Positions 23,751 through 33,075 of a DNA stretch of 64,000 nucleotides are shown in pieces; position 1 is the stretch's first letter, and each line of letters opens with the position of its first letter. The notes below the pieces were generated by a model. The model ran no database searches, had not been told where the DNA came from, and saw only the letters and a list, made by a program, of their open reading frames with translations. Origin of the DNA: Dyella acidisoli (lineage in GTDB: Bacteria; Pseudomonadota; Gammaproteobacteria; Xanthomonadales; Rhodanobacteraceae). The stretch spans positions 62,001 through 126,000 of the forward strand of contig NZ_BSOB01000004.1 of NCBI RefSeq assembly GCF_030160295.1, in the 5' to 3' direction. The translations under genes and the position numbers were made by a program.

Positions 23751-26600
23751 TCAAAGGTCGAATTTCTGGTTGTACTGCAGATAGAAGAAACGATCGATGT
23801 CGAAATTCGGATCATACGGCGGGCTACCCGAACCCGTCTGCACGACGCTGTAGTAGAACGGTCCCTTCTTGTTGAAGATGTTGTTCACGCCCAGTGAAAC
23901 AACGCCTTTCCATGGGGTGGTGTAACGCACCTGGGCGTCATTGAAAGCCACCGAACCCTTCCGCGAGATGCCGTAAGCGCCAATCCAAGGATTGGTATAC
24001 GTGGGATTAGCACATTCGATCATTGGCGTTCCTGGAGGACTGCCATAGCTGTTGCTGTAGCAGGTGTCTTTCAAGCCTGAGTAATACCGAACGGTCCAGC
24101 TTGCACCAAATTGCTTGTAATCCCAGTCTGTCTGGAAGGTGGAACGAATGCGGTACAAGCCCTGCTCGCCGTTCATGAAGCCGGCGAGATCTTGCGGGAC
24201 TGCGCCAGGGCCGCTGGTTTGCTGATATTTGGTGAGATACGTGCTGTCTGACGAGATGCGGAAGCGCCCGAACGACGTTTCCGGCAAACGATAGTGAATG
24301 CCTAGATCGTAACCGCTGGTGGTTATCGAACCCAAGTTGTACAGGGTTTCCGTGAGGCTACTGATGGCTCCTGTGCTATCACGCGTGAAACTGTTGCAGA
24401 AGCTCGAAATGTTCTGCACGTAGCAGTAATCCAGAATGCCGCCCGCAACCACACTGGTAATGGCGTTCTTCAGACGGATGTCGTAATAGTCCAGCGACAT
24501 ATCTAGGCCGTCGACATAGTGCGGGCTGTAGACCACACCAAAGGTGCGCGTGGTGGATTTTTCCGGTTTCAGGTTTGGATTGGAGCTTGCGAGAAAAGCG
24601 TTAGGCGTCTGACCGCCCGCTGCGCTGGTGATCGCACCACCGGATTGATCGATCTGGCGGTAATTGGCCGGTACGCCAGCTGCCGCACACCGCCCCGCAA
24701 TCGAAGGATTGCTGGCCGCGGCACCGTACACGCTATCGCATGGATCAAGGAACGTTTCGAAGCTCTGCCCCGTGCCGCTATAGAGATCGTTAAGCGTTGG
24801 CGCGCGGAAGCCTTGTGCATACGTGCCACGCACCAATACATCCTGGATCGGCCGCCAGCGCACGCTGTACTTGTTGTTGGTCGTGCTGCCGAAACTGCTG
24901 TAATGCGAATAGCGGCTGGCGATGTTGATGCCGAATTCCTGCGCACCCGGTAGGTCGCGCAACAGTGGTGCGTCGAGTTCGATGTAAGCCTCGTTGACAT
25001 CGTAGCGACCATTGGTCGGCTCGCTGGCCAGATTGGTGGTGAGGCCGGCGGAATCGTTGGGATCGGGCGCGAAGTAACCTTTTTCGCGACGATGCTCGAT
25101 GCCAGCGGCCACGCTGAATGTGCCGCCGTGAGGAATGTCGAACAGGCCACCGCTCACGTTTGCCGTGACGTCGTCGGTCTGGCTCATCTGACGCGCATTG
25201 CCGACGTAATTCACGTAGTCCCATACGCTCTTTGGCGTGTTGCCAGGACCGGCAAGGATGTTCCAGGGAACGCATCCACCTGTCGGGTTCGCACAAACGG
25301 GCTGACCGTCCGGACCTGCAATCGCATTCAACGCATTATCGGCATTAGGCAAATATAGGTTGCCCGTGGAAATTTGACGGATGCGCGTTTGCGCGAAGGT
25401 GTAGCCCGCATCCCAGTTCCAGTCGTGACCGAGGAAATCGAAGTAGCCTTCGATGCCTGCGTCTATATGCGTAAGACGCGAATTGGTCCATGTGATGCGC
25501 GGCATTTCAGAGGTGCGGCGCACGAAATCCGTTTCAGAGCCTGGGAACGGGTTGTAATAGGCGTCAGGATTAAGGGTCCAGGAAAATGGATAACCTGCGA
25601 GCTGGCTGGAACTGTTGCGGCTGCTGTAGCTAGCGGAACCGCGCAGCGTGATGCTGTCGGTCAGCTTGTAGCGTTCTTGCAAGAACAGGTTCTTTAGCGA
25701 GGTGCCCGCGCGGAAGGTCATGTCCTTGCTGGCGTTGTATTTGTCCGCTGTACTGGAGGAATCGTAGAGGTGGTAGTTAGCTAAATCTGCGCTATTCGTG
25801 CTGCCGTGATTGATGACATACGCCACTCCCGTATTGGGATCAAAAACGCGGCCATAAGGACCCGTACCCAATCCGGCATCCGGATGACGCGGACCTTGCG
25901 CATAAGCCGTGATGTCACGGCTGCGATCCCATGTAGGCTGCTCGTCCTGATAGGAGGCGCTCAGGATGAAGGACGACTTTTGGGTGGTATGCCCCCAGGT
26001 GAAATCCCCGTTCTTCTGCTGGCCATCGCCTTTCTGGTTCTGGCCGTAATAAGCGTTGAATTCCGCACCGTCGAAATGCTCGCGCGTAACAATGTTGACG
26101 ACGCCACCGATCGCATCGGAACCGTACACCGAAGAGGCTCCGTCTTTCAGCACGTCGATGTGATCAATGATGGATACCGGAATCGTAGAGAGATCGGTTA
26201 GCCCAGTGAGGCTGGTGCTCCAGCGACGACCGTTGACCAACACTAGCGTGCGTTGTGAACCGAGATTACGGATATTGACGTAACGTCCGCCGATATCCAT
26301 GCCGGAGGACAATGTGTCCTGCGGTGTGATATCGGGTGTACCGATAGAAGGCATCCGCGCCAGAATGTCGTTGACGTTAGTCAGACCCGTCGCTTTGATC
26401 GCCTGACGATCCATGGTGAACACTGGTTGCGAAGTTTCCACATCCACACTGCGGATATGAGAGCCGGTCACCGTGATGACCTCGAACTGTTTTGCCTTGT
26501 CGGCGCTAGGGCCTTGCGCACCGTCTTGTGCTCCCGCACTCCACGCACAAATCATAAGCGCCGCAGCAATGGCAGATGCCATACGGTTCTTGTAACTCAT
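23751..26600 (-). CDS. TonB-dependent outer-membrane receptor
   Basis: A 949-residue outer-membrane transporter energised by TonB. A signal peptide of about 24 residues (ending SAGAQ) is followed by a TonB-box-like FEVITVTGSHI, a plug domain (about 50-170, including the RNLGSQRTLVLVNGRRW motif and the GGVVNIVT end of the plug), and a large beta-barrel with many aromatic, alternating strands. It resembles the Xanthomonadales receptors with the NGRR motif, which often take up plant-derived or carbohydrate substrates and peptides rather than siderophores. The end KFDL lacks a terminal aromatic. No regulator, degradative enzyme or iron gene is adjacent, so its ligand is unknown. Confidence 0.92.
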   Translation of the reverse strand: MSYKNRMASAIAAALMICAWSAGAQDGAQGPSADKAKQFEVITVTGSHIRSVDVETSQPVFTMDRQAIKATGLTNVNDILARMPSIGTPDITPQDTLSSGMDIGGRYVNIRNLGSQRTLVLVNGRRWSTSLTGLTDLSTIPVSIIDHIDVLKDGASSVYGSDAIGGVVNIVTREHFDGAEFNAYYGQNQKGDGQQKNGDFTWGHTTQKSSFILSASYQDEQPTWDRSRDITAYAQGPRHPDAGLGTGPYGRVFDPNTGVAYVINHGSTNSADLANYHLYDSSSTADKYNASKDMTFRAGTSLKNLFLQERYKLTDSITLRGSASYSSRNSSSQLAGYPFSWTLNPDAYYNPFPGSETDFVRRTSEMPRITWTNSRLTHIDAGIEGYFDFLGHDWNWDAGYTFAQTRIRQISTGNLYLPNADNALNAIAGPDGQPVCANPTGGCVPWNILAGPGNTPKSVWDYVNYVGNARQMSQTDDVTANVSGGLFDIPHGGTFSVAAGIEHRREKGYFAPDPNDSAGLTTNLASEPTNGRYDVNEAYIELDAPLLRDLPGAQEFGINIASRYSHYSSFGSTTNNKYSVRWRPIQDVLVRGTYAQGFRAPTLNDLYSGTGQSFETFLDPCDSVYGAAASNPSIAGRCAAAGVPANYRQIDQSGGAITSAAGGQTPNAFLASSNPNLKPEKSTTRTFGVVYSPHYVDGLDMSLDYYDIRLKNAITSVVAGGILDYCYVQNISSFCNSFTRDSTGAISSLTETLYNLGSITTSGYDLGIHYRLPETSFGRFRISSDSTYLTKYQQTSGPGAVPQDLAGFMNGEQGLYRIRSTFQTDWDYKQFGASWTVRYYSGLKDTCYSNSYGSPPGTPMIECANPTYTNPWIGAYGISRKGSVAFNDAQVRYTTPWKGVVSLGVNNIFNKKGPFYYSVVQTGSGSPPYDPNFDIDRFFYLQYNQKFDL

Positions 26601-26807
26601 CGATGCACCACTCCCTCAGACAATACGTGTTTGCGGCACGCGTGAAGTGCGCAGCCGGCTTTACGAAAAAATGACGTCCAGCCAGTTTTCGCGATGCCGT
26701 GTCGAAGGAGTAGCGGACACCGGCATTCAAATGTGTATGCCTGCACTGACAACGGTGAGCGGGATTAACCTCAGCGCATGAGGCAATGACCGATGCACGG
26801 AAAACAA

Positions 26808-26837
26808 AACCCCTCCGCGCTTGCACACGGAGGGGTT
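26808..26837 (-). terminator. Rho-independent terminator of the DUF481 gene
   Basis: Stem AACCCCTCCG / CGGAGGGGTT with a ten-base loop; on the minus strand it is followed by TTTGTTTTCC. It ends the transcript just downstream of the DUF481 stop. Confidence 0.85.
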
Positions 26838-26865
26838 GAATAGACGGCTAAATCGCGACGCGCGA

Positions 26866-27678
26866 TCAGAGGTTGTAAACGATATTGGTCGTCGTCAACG
26901 TATCGGTGTGACGGATGCCCGACAGCACATCACTGTTGTGGCGTACCTGGAAGCCCACCTTGAGCGACAGCTTCTTGGTCATGCTCACCGCAACTCCGGC
27001 ATCGTTTTGCAGGTAAGTGTTCTTGGTACCGGATTCCATCAGGAACGTATCGTCGAACGAGGTGTTGTCGGTGATGCGGTACTTGTAGTTCACCAGTCCG
27101 CGCGCAACGACCTGGCTCTGGCGCGGTTCCTTGAGCGGCACAGTGACGCCGTTGATGGTCTGCGTGCCGGTAGCCGGCTGGTATTCGGTGTAACCGGGAC
27201 CGATTTCGAAGGAGAGCTGGGTACGATCGGTCTTCAACGCCATGTAGCCGTAGCCGATCGAGACCGTGCCCTGCCAGCGGTAAGCGGCGAAGTCGTCATG
27301 CTCATAGCGGCCGGCGGCGACGATGTAGCTGCGCGGGTCGAGCTTGTAGCCGGCCGAAGCACCGAAGTCATAGCGGTCGGCCGTGGTGTCGAATTGCTTG
27401 ACGGCTTGGCCTTGCGCGTTCGTCACCGTGACCTGGCCCCTGGAGCGCAGCCAGTCGGCGAAGAAGCTGTTCTTCCACTGGTCGGTTTCCTGTGCAAGGT
27501 TCAGCTTCGCATTCACGTTCTGCGAGCGGGAGTTGCCGGTAGTAGAGGCGAAGCCCAGTTCGCCCGAGCCCGTCCAGGTGCCGGCGCTGGTCTGGGTACC
27601 GGAGGACGTGTCCTGGGCGTGGGCAGTGAAGGTGGCCAGGGTGGCGAGCGCCAAGCCGGTCATCAGCAGGTTTTTCAT
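26866..27678 (-). CDS. DUF481 (YdiY-like) outer-membrane barrel protein
   Basis: A 270-residue exported protein. A signal peptide of about 21 residues (MKNLLMTGLALATLATFTAHA) precedes a DUF481 domain of alternating amphipathic strands (GSGELGFASTTGNSRSQNV and the terminal NIVYNL), typical of a small beta-barrel. E. coli YdiY is acid-induced, but the molecular function of the family is unknown. It is divergent from the WYL regulator with about 220 bases between the starts. No operon partner is evident. Confidence 0.87.
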   Translation of the reverse strand: MKNLLMTGLALATLATFTAHAQDTSSGTQTSAGTWTGSGELGFASTTGNSRSQNVNAKLNLAQETDQWKNSFFADWLRSRGQVTVTNAQGQAVKQFDTTADRYDFGASAGYKLDPRSYIVAAGRYEHDDFAAYRWQGTVSIGYGYMALKTDRTQLSFEIGPGYTEYQPATGTQTINGVTVPLKEPRQSQVVARGLVNYKYRITDNTSFDDTFLMESGTKNTYLQNDAGVAVSMTKKLSLKVGFQVRHNSDVLSGIRHTDTLTTTNIVYNL

Positions 27679-27896
27679 CGCTGGAGTCGTCCAATGTTAA
27701 AAAGCTGTTGGAACAGGCCACTTTAACGGAGCGGCTTGAACGCTTTGTGAATATTTAGAGCGATCTTAATGGCCTGATCGTGACAATCGGGCCGGCAACG
27801 CGCATCGGCGCTAAATCTCATGGGAAAGCCTGCGACACGCTTGCGGGCGTCACGCGGCATGGCCATGCTACGCAGACTCCCCTGCTGAATGTCGAC

Positions 27897-28868
27897 ATGG
27901 ATCGGTACGAGCGCATTCTTACCCTGCACCGCTTGTTGAAATCGGCGCATTACCCGGTGCCGCTGCCCAGGCTGATGGACGAGCTTGAGTGCTCGCGAGC
28001 CACGCTGTACCGGGATATCGCCTTCTTGCGCGACGCCTTGGGCGCGCCGATCGAGAGCGCGGGCGGCGAACACGCCGCGTTCCGCTACGAAGCCACCGAG
28101 GGCCAGCGTTTCGAATTGCCAGGGCTGTGGTTGACCTCGGACGAGTTGGCCGCGCTGCTGGCGCTCAACGAACTGATCGGCCGCAGCGGCCCCGGCGTGC
28201 TGGCCGGTGCATTGGCGCCCTTCAAGGCGCGTATCGAGCACCTGCTTTCCGATCGAGCCAGCGGCAAAGCTTTGCCGGTGGAGCGCATCCGTGTGATTCC
28301 ATGGGGCGAGCGCAAGCTCGACCAGCAAGTGTTCCGCATTACCGCGGGAGCAGTGTTGGACCGCAAGCAAGTACGTTTCCTGTACCGAGCGCGCACGACC
28401 AACAATGAAAGCAAGCGCACCGTATCGCCGCAGCGACTGACGCACTACCGCGACAACTGGTATCTGGACGCCTGGGACCACGATCGCGAAGCTTTGCGCA
28501 GTTTCGCGGTGGATCGCATCGCCGATCCGCATGCGATGGAAGAAGCAGCGACAGATGTGGCAGAAAGCGAGCTCAATGACCTGCTCGCCTCCAGCTACGG
28601 CATTTTCGCCGGCAAGCCGAAAGCCTGGGCCACTATCCGATTCTCTGCACACGCCGCGCGCTGGGTGGCCGATGAACATTGGCACTCGCAGCAGAAAGGC
28701 GCTTGGCTGCCGGATGGGCGGTATGAATTGCAGCTGCCGTATTCGAATTCGCGCGAGTTGCTGATGGACGTGCTCAAATACGGGCCAGATGCGGAGATCG
28801 TTGCGCCGCTGCCGCTGCGCGAGGAAATGAAGATCATGCTGCAGCTCGCACTCACCGGCTATCAATAG
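27897..28868 (+). CDS. WYL-domain transcriptional regulator (YafY-like)
   Basis: A 323-residue regulator with an N-terminal helix-turn-helix (about 1-60; DELECSRATLYRDIAFLR) and a WYL domain (about 140-220) containing the eponymous Trp188-Tyr189-Leu190 in the NWYLDAW stretch, followed by the WCX C-terminal extension. WYL regulators sense nucleic-acid fragments or other ligands. I choose the ATG at 27897; upstream open frame adds 39 residues of poor quality, and the ribosome site is weak. The patatin gene begins 21 bases after the stop and is probably co-transcribed. Effector unknown. Confidence 0.87.
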   Translation: MDRYERILTLHRLLKSAHYPVPLPRLMDELECSRATLYRDIAFLRDALGAPIESAGGEHAAFRYEATEGQRFELPGLWLTSDELAALLALNELIGRSGPGVLAGALAPFKARIEHLLSDRASGKALPVERIRVIPWGERKLDQQVFRITAGAVLDRKQVRFLYRARTTNNESKRTVSPQRLTHYRDNWYLDAWDHDREALRSFAVDRIADPHAMEEAATDVAESELNDLLASSYGIFAGKPKAWATIRFSAHAARWVADEHWHSQQKGAWLPDGRYELQLPYSNSRELLMDVLKYGPDAEIVAPLPLREEMKIMLQLALTGYQ

Positions 28869-28889
28869 CGATTAAGCCGCTCGTCACCC

Positions 28890-29843
28890 ATGCCAGCTAC
28901 CCCGTCCACCGAACTTCAGCCGCGCGTTGGCAATGAGGGAAATGCAGCACGCAAGCCTACGGTTGCGTTGGCGCTCGGTTCCGGCGGCGCGAAGGGGCTG
29001 GCGCATATCGGTGCGATCGAGGAGCTGGAAGCACAGGGTTTCGACATCGTCGCCATCGCCGGCTGTTCGATGGGTGCATTGATCGGCGGCGTTCACGCAG
29101 CCGGCAAGCTGAGTATCTATCGCGACTGGGTCTGTACGCTGGACAAGTTCGACGTGCTGAAGCTGGTGGACTTGTCGTTTTCCTTCGCTGGCGGCGGCTT
29201 GATCAAGGGCGAGAAAATCATCGGCACCATGCTCGATCTGGTCGGCGATGTGCGTATTGAAGATCTGCCGATTACGTTCACCGCGGTTGCCACAGATCTC
29301 GAGCGTGAGCGTGAGGTATGGCTTACGCGCGGTTCGCTGTTCGATGCGGTGCGTGCGTCGATCGCGATTCCCACGCTGTTTCGTCCACACCTCATCAACG
29401 GACGATTGCTGGTGGACGGCGCACTGCTCAATCCCGTACCGGTAACGCCGTTGATTCGTGAGCCGGCCGATTACGTCATCGCGGTCAGCATCGATGGGCC
29501 AGCCGAAACGAATCTGCCGACGGAAATGTCTGCGGGCGATGCAAAACCAAAGGGCGGTATTGGCCGCTTGCTGGGACGGCTTCTGCCGGGTGGCGAATTG
29601 AAAGCGATGGACGCCGCAAAGCCGCGCGAAACGGGCGCCTTGGAGTTGCTCGGCCAATCGATGGATCTGATGCAGGCGAATCTTTCTCGTCTGCGCCTGG
29701 CCGCGTATCAGCCGGATCTGCTGGTGCAGCTGGCGCGCAATGTATCAAGCGCGTATGAGTTTTACCGCGCGCGGGAGTTGATCGAATTGGGGCGGGAGAA
29801 GATGCGGGTGGCGTTAGAGTCGTGGAATCCGCCGCCGCGGTGA
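28890..29843 (+). CDS. Patatin-like phospholipase (RssA-like)
   Basis: A 317-residue patatin-family lipase. The Ser-Asp dyad is visible: oxyanion loop GSGGAKG (30-36), nucleophile Ser60 in GCSMG, and Asp176 in VDGALLNP. There is no signal peptide, so it is probably cytoplasmic, like E. coli RssA and YchK-type proteins. It follows the WYL regulator by 21 bases and may be controlled by it. Substrates are probably phospholipid acyl esters (family knowledge). A second, much larger patatin lies at 40479. Confidence 0.88.
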   Translation: MPATPSTELQPRVGNEGNAARKPTVALALGSGGAKGLAHIGAIEELEAQGFDIVAIAGCSMGALIGGVHAAGKLSIYRDWVCTLDKFDVLKLVDLSFSFAGGGLIKGEKIIGTMLDLVGDVRIEDLPITFTAVATDLEREREVWLTRGSLFDAVRASIAIPTLFRPHLINGRLLVDGALLNPVPVTPLIREPADYVIAVSIDGPAETNLPTEMSAGDAKPKGGIGRLLGRLLPGGELKAMDAAKPRETGALELLGQSMDLMQANLSRLRLAAYQPDLLVQLARNVSSAYEFYRARELIELGREKMRVALESWNPPPR

Positions 29844-29889
29844 TGCTTTTCTTTCTCTCCATGTTGGTTGGGAGAGGAAACTGAACACA

Positions 29890-30258
29890 TCAGCGCAGGC
29901 TGTTCGCCCTCATCCAATTATCCAGATACATCTTCAGCGCAACCGCCTGGTTGTGCTCTTCATCCTTCGCGCCAAACAGCAACGTGACACGGTGCCGTTC
30001 CGCCTTTGTCACCAAGGGTTGCCAGAATGATTTTTGCGCGTCCAGTTCGGTCGCATAACGGTGGCGGAAGCTTTCCCAGCACGCGAGATCGTGGCCGAAC
30101 CATTTGCGCAGCGCCGTGCTGGGCGCCAGTTCCTTGGCCCATAAATCCAACGTGGCGTTTTCCTTCTTCAGGCCACGCGGCCAAAGCCGGTCCACCAGGA
30201 CACGATAGCCATCAGTTTGGGCGGGCGGGTCGTAGATGCGTTTGACGGCGATGCTCAC
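29890..30258 (-). CDS. DUF488 family protein
   Basis: A 122-residue cytoplasmic protein of the DUF488/YeaO type, with the signature VDRLWPRGLKKE and the terminal LLFGAKDEEHNQAVALKMYL. The family is widespread and its reaction unknown; some members have been proposed to be RNA or DNA associated, but nothing here settles it. It converges on the patatin gene, separated by a small TCTCTCC/GGGAGAGG hairpin at 29853-29877. Confidence 0.88.
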   Translation of the reverse strand: MSIAVKRIYDPPAQTDGYRVLVDRLWPRGLKKENATLDLWAKELAPSTALRKWFGHDLACWESFRHRYATELDAQKSFWQPLVTKAERHRVTLLFGAKDEEHNQAVALKMYLDNWMRANSLR

Positions 30259-30396
30259 GGACGGCCTCCTGCAAGACTACGTCCGTCAAGCATACGCCTG
30301 CGTCATTCAAACAACGTGATCGCGGTCTAAGAACCTACTTTCATCTCCCAGGTATCTCGCGCTGCGCCGGAGCGGCCGTCGGGCGGGCGTGGCGCA

Positions 30397-30422
30397 GCGC
30401 CTGAGTGCAGCCACTCAGGCGC
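30397..30422. repeat. Perfect 11-bp hairpin downstream of the glycosyltransferase gene
   Basis: GCGCCTGAGTG and CACTCAGGCGC enclose a four-base loop; a second dyad, GCTGCGCC/GGCGCAGC (30361-30368 and 30391-30398), lies next to it. No T run follows on the minus strand, so it may be a factor-assisted terminator or simply a transcript-stabilising end. Confidence 0.55.
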
Positions 30423-30444
30423 AAGGAGGGATGCTTGGTAGGCT

Positions 30445-31161
30445 CTAGAGTTCTTCGACGTGCGTCACCTTGGCGCGGCGCATCAGCCAAGCCACGCCGC
30501 GCAGATCGGCGATGCCCACCCACAGGCGGTCGAGCATGCCGTACTTGGATTTACCGGCCGTGCGCGGACGGTGTCCCACCGGCACGCTCTGGCTTTGGAA
30601 GCCGGCGCGTTTCACCAGCGCCGGCAGGTAGCGGTGCATGTGGTCGAAATAAGGCAAGCGTAGGAAGACGTCGCGCTCGAACAGCTTGAGACCGCAGCCC
30701 GTGTCCGGCGTGGCATCGCGCAACATGCGCGAACGCACCGCGTTGGCGATCTTGGAGGAGATACGCTTGTTGAAGCTGTCGCGCCGCGTGGTACGCCAGC
30801 CGGCAAACAGTTTGACTTCCGGCTCGGCCGCATCGCGTGCGGCAAGCAGATTGGGGATATCGGCCGGATTGTTCTGGCCGTCGCCGTCGAGCGTGGCGAT
30901 CCACGACGAGCGTGCCGCGCGCACGCCATTCCACACCGCCGTGCTCTGTCCGCTGCGGGTTACGTGATGCAGCACGCGCAGTTCCGGATAGCTGGCTTTC
31001 TGAGCTTGCAACACGGCGCGGCTGTCGTCGCTGGAGTCGTCATCGACGTACACGATCTCGAAGTCCAGCTTGCCGCGTAGCGAGGCGGCGATTTCGGCGA
31101 GCAGCGGAGGAATGTTGTCGCGTTCGTTGAAGACGGGCACGACGACGGAAAGTTGCGGCAT
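30445..31161 (-). CDS. Family 2 glycosyltransferase (dolichol-P-mannose synthase-like)
   Basis: A 238-residue GT2 enzyme. The nucleotide-sugar fold begins LSVVVPVFNERDNI, with acidic residues in YVDDDSSDDS and DGDGQNNP typical of DPM1/ArnC-like transferases that move a sugar onto a polyprenyl phosphate. Unlike ArnC it has no C-terminal membrane helices; the C-terminus (RLWVGIADLRGVAWL) is at most weakly hydrophobic. It follows parB on the same strand after a hairpin. Lipid-linked sugar formation for envelope glycans is a reasonable guess, but acceptor and donor are unknown. Confidence 0.85.
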   Translation of the reverse strand: MPQLSVVVPVFNERDNIPPLLAEIAASLRGKLDFEIVYVDDDSSDDSRAVLQAQKASYPELRVLHHVTRSGQSTAVWNGVRAARSSWIATLDGDGQNNPADIPNLLAARDAAEPEVKLFAGWRTTRRDSFNKRISSKIANAVRSRMLRDATPDTGCGLKLFERDVFLRLPYFDHMHRYLPALVKRAGFQSQSVPVGHRPRTAGKSKYGMLDRLWVGIADLRGVAWLMRRAKVTHVEEL

Positions 31162-31194
31162 GGAATCTAGCCTTGTGATGCGAATTTATTTTTT

Positions 31195-31219
31195 GCCCTC
31201 TCTCCTTCGGAGAGAGGGC
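31195..31219. repeat. GCCCTCTCTCC hairpin between parB and the glycosyltransferase gene
   Basis: An 11-bp stem around a TTCG tetraloop. A T-rich tract precedes it on the plus strand, so it would terminate neither direction well. It belongs with the CT-rich hairpins at 13209 and 35624. Confidence 0.6.
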
Positions 31220-31231
31220 ATGGTTCGTGGC

Positions 31232-32101
31232 TCAGCGCAGCTTGCCGAGAATCCCATCCAGCTCGTCATTGCTGTGGTAATGGATCACCAGCTTGCCGCG
31301 CCCGCCGCGGCCATGCGCCACTTCCACCTTGGTGGCAAAGCGCTCGCCCAGTTCGCGTTCCAACGCATCGATGTTCGGATCACGCGCCGGTGCGCTCTTC
31401 GCCTTGCCCTTGGGTGCGGTCTGCGCCTTGCGGGCGGCGTCTTCGAGTTCGCGCACGCTCCAGTTGTGGCGTGCGGCTTCCAGTGCCAGCGATTCAGCTT
31501 GGAATTCGGGCAGCGTGAGCAGGCAGCGGGCATGACCCATTTCCAGCTTGCCGTCATCGAGCAAGCGTTTGATGGATGCCGGCAGATCGATCAGGCGCAG
31601 CATGTTCGACACCGCGGCGCGTGAGCGGCCCACTGCGTCGGCAGCTTGCTGGTGGGTGAGATCGAAATCGTCGATCAGGCGCTTGATGGCGTCGGCTTCT
31701 TCCAGCGGCGTGAGATCCTGGCGCTGGATGTTTTCGATCAGCGCCATCGCCGGTACGGCGACTTCCGGCACGTCCTTCACCAGTGCGGGGATCTCGCTGA
31801 GCTGCGCGCGCTGCGCTGCACGCCAGCGACGTTCGCCGGCGATCAGCTCGTAGCTGTTCTTGCCGATCGAACGCACCACAACGGGTTGAATGAGACCTTG
31901 CGCGCGAATCGACGCGGCCAGTTCGTCCAGCGCTTCGTCATTCCAATGGCGGCGCGGCTGGTATTTGCCGGGCTGGATGTATTGGATCGGCAGATTGCGC
32001 AGCTCGCCTTCCTGTTCGATCACCGAGGGTGCGCCGGTGTCGCCGCCGCCAAGCAGGGCATCGAGCCCGCGTCCCAATCCACGTTTCTTCGCGGCAGACA
32101 T
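31232..32101 (-). CDS. parB: Chromosome-partitioning protein ParB
   Basis: A 289-residue ParB: a CTP-dependent clamp that loads at parS and spreads on DNA. Residues 30-125 form the N-terminal domain with the GERRWRA box (89-95), the CTP-binding and parS-nucleating segment; a helix-turn-helix spans about 145-180 (LTHQQAADAVGRSRAAVSNM); the C-terminal 50 residues form the dimerisation domain. The conserved N-terminus MSAAKKRGLGRGLDALLG is the ParA-stimulating tail. It follows parA by nine bases. Its probable binding sites are the two parS sequences inside recF about 22 kb away. Confidence 0.95.
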   Translation of the reverse strand: MSAAKKRGLGRGLDALLGGGDTGAPSVIEQEGELRNLPIQYIQPGKYQPRRHWNDEALDELAASIRAQGLIQPVVVRSIGKNSYELIAGERRWRAAQRAQLSEIPALVKDVPEVAVPAMALIENIQRQDLTPLEEADAIKRLIDDFDLTHQQAADAVGRSRAAVSNMLRLIDLPASIKRLLDDGKLEMGHARCLLTLPEFQAESLALEAARHNWSVRELEDAARKAQTAPKGKAKSAPARDPNIDALERELGERFATKVEVAHGRGGRGKLVIHYHSNDELDGILGKLR

Positions 32102-32110
32102 TCTTGATGC

Positions 32111-32962
32111 TTACTCCTGATCCAGATGTGCCGAGGCTTCCACCGATTCCTCGGGTGAGTCGCCGTGCATGGCATGCAGCGCTGCGACAGCCGCCTGCGA
32201 ACCGCGTTCGCGGCGAATGATTTCGCCGGCCAAACCGATGTAAGCGATGGCGCCGCGCGAGCTGCGGTCGTACAAATGAATGGGCTGGCCGTGGCTGGGC
32301 GCTTCGGCCAGGCGCACGTTGCGCGGAATGATCGAGCGCAGCACCTTGTCGCCGAAATGCTGGGTGAGCTGCGCGGAAACTTCATTGCCGAGGTTGTTGC
32401 GCACGTCGTACATGGTGCGCAGCAGGCCTTCGATTTCCAGCTGCGGATTCAGATGCTGGCGCACGGCTTTCACCGTATCGAGCAGGCTCGAAAGGCCTTC
32501 CAGCGCAAAGTATTCGCATTGCACCGGAATCAGCAGGCTGGTCGCAGCGGTAAGCGCGTTGACGGTGAGCAGATGCAGCGTGGGCGGGCAATCGACCAGG
32601 ATGATGTCGTATTTGCCGATGACTTTCGCCAGCTGTTCCTTGAGCCGGTTCTCTCGCGCCAGCGCGTCCATCAACTTCAATTCGGCGGCAGTGAGATCGC
32701 CATTGCCCGGCAGCAGATCGTAATGCGCTTCGGTAGTAACGATGGCTTGCTCGATCGGTGCTTCGCCCAGCAGCACTTCGCAGCCGCTCGGCGAAACTTC
32801 GCGCTTATCCACGCCGGATGCCATGGTCGCGTTGCCCTGCGGATCGAGATCGATCAGCAGCACTTTGCGCTTCGCCGCAGCAAGCGCCGCAGCGAGGTTG
32901 ACAGCGGTAGTGGTTTTGCCGACGCCACCTTTCTGGTTGGCGACAGCGATGATACGGGCCAT
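32111..32962 (-). CDS. parA: Chromosome-partitioning ATPase ParA (Soj)
   Basis: A 283-residue ParA/Soj ATPase that segregates ParB-bound origins. A deviant Walker A, KGGVGKTT, lies at residues 11-18, with Walker A' and B in LIDLDPQGNATMA and DIILVDCPPTLHLL. There is no N-terminal helix-turn-helix, so this is the chromosomal rather than plasmid P1 class. It is co-oriented with rsmG upstream and parB downstream, the conserved order rsmG-parA-parB. The start is the ATG at 32962. Confidence 0.96.
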   Translation of the reverse strand: MARIIAVANQKGGVGKTTTAVNLAAALAAAKRKVLLIDLDPQGNATMASGVDKREVSPSGCEVLLGEAPIEQAIVTTEAHYDLLPGNGDLTAAELKLMDALARENRLKEQLAKVIGKYDIILVDCPPTLHLLTVNALTAATSLLIPVQCEYFALEGLSSLLDTVKAVRQHLNPQLEIEGLLRTMYDVRNNLGNEVSAQLTQHFGDKVLRSIIPRNVRLAEAPSHGQPIHLYDRSSRGAIAYIGLAGEIIRRERGSQAAVAALHAMHGDSPEESVEASAHLDQE

Positions 32963-33075
32963 GTCTCGTCCGGTACCGTGGGTGTATTCAAAAGGACGGC
33001 TAGATTAGCAGGAAGGGGGCGAAACAGCCTGCTGTCAGAGCCAGTGCAGGCCGCCCGGAGATCGTAGACAGGCTC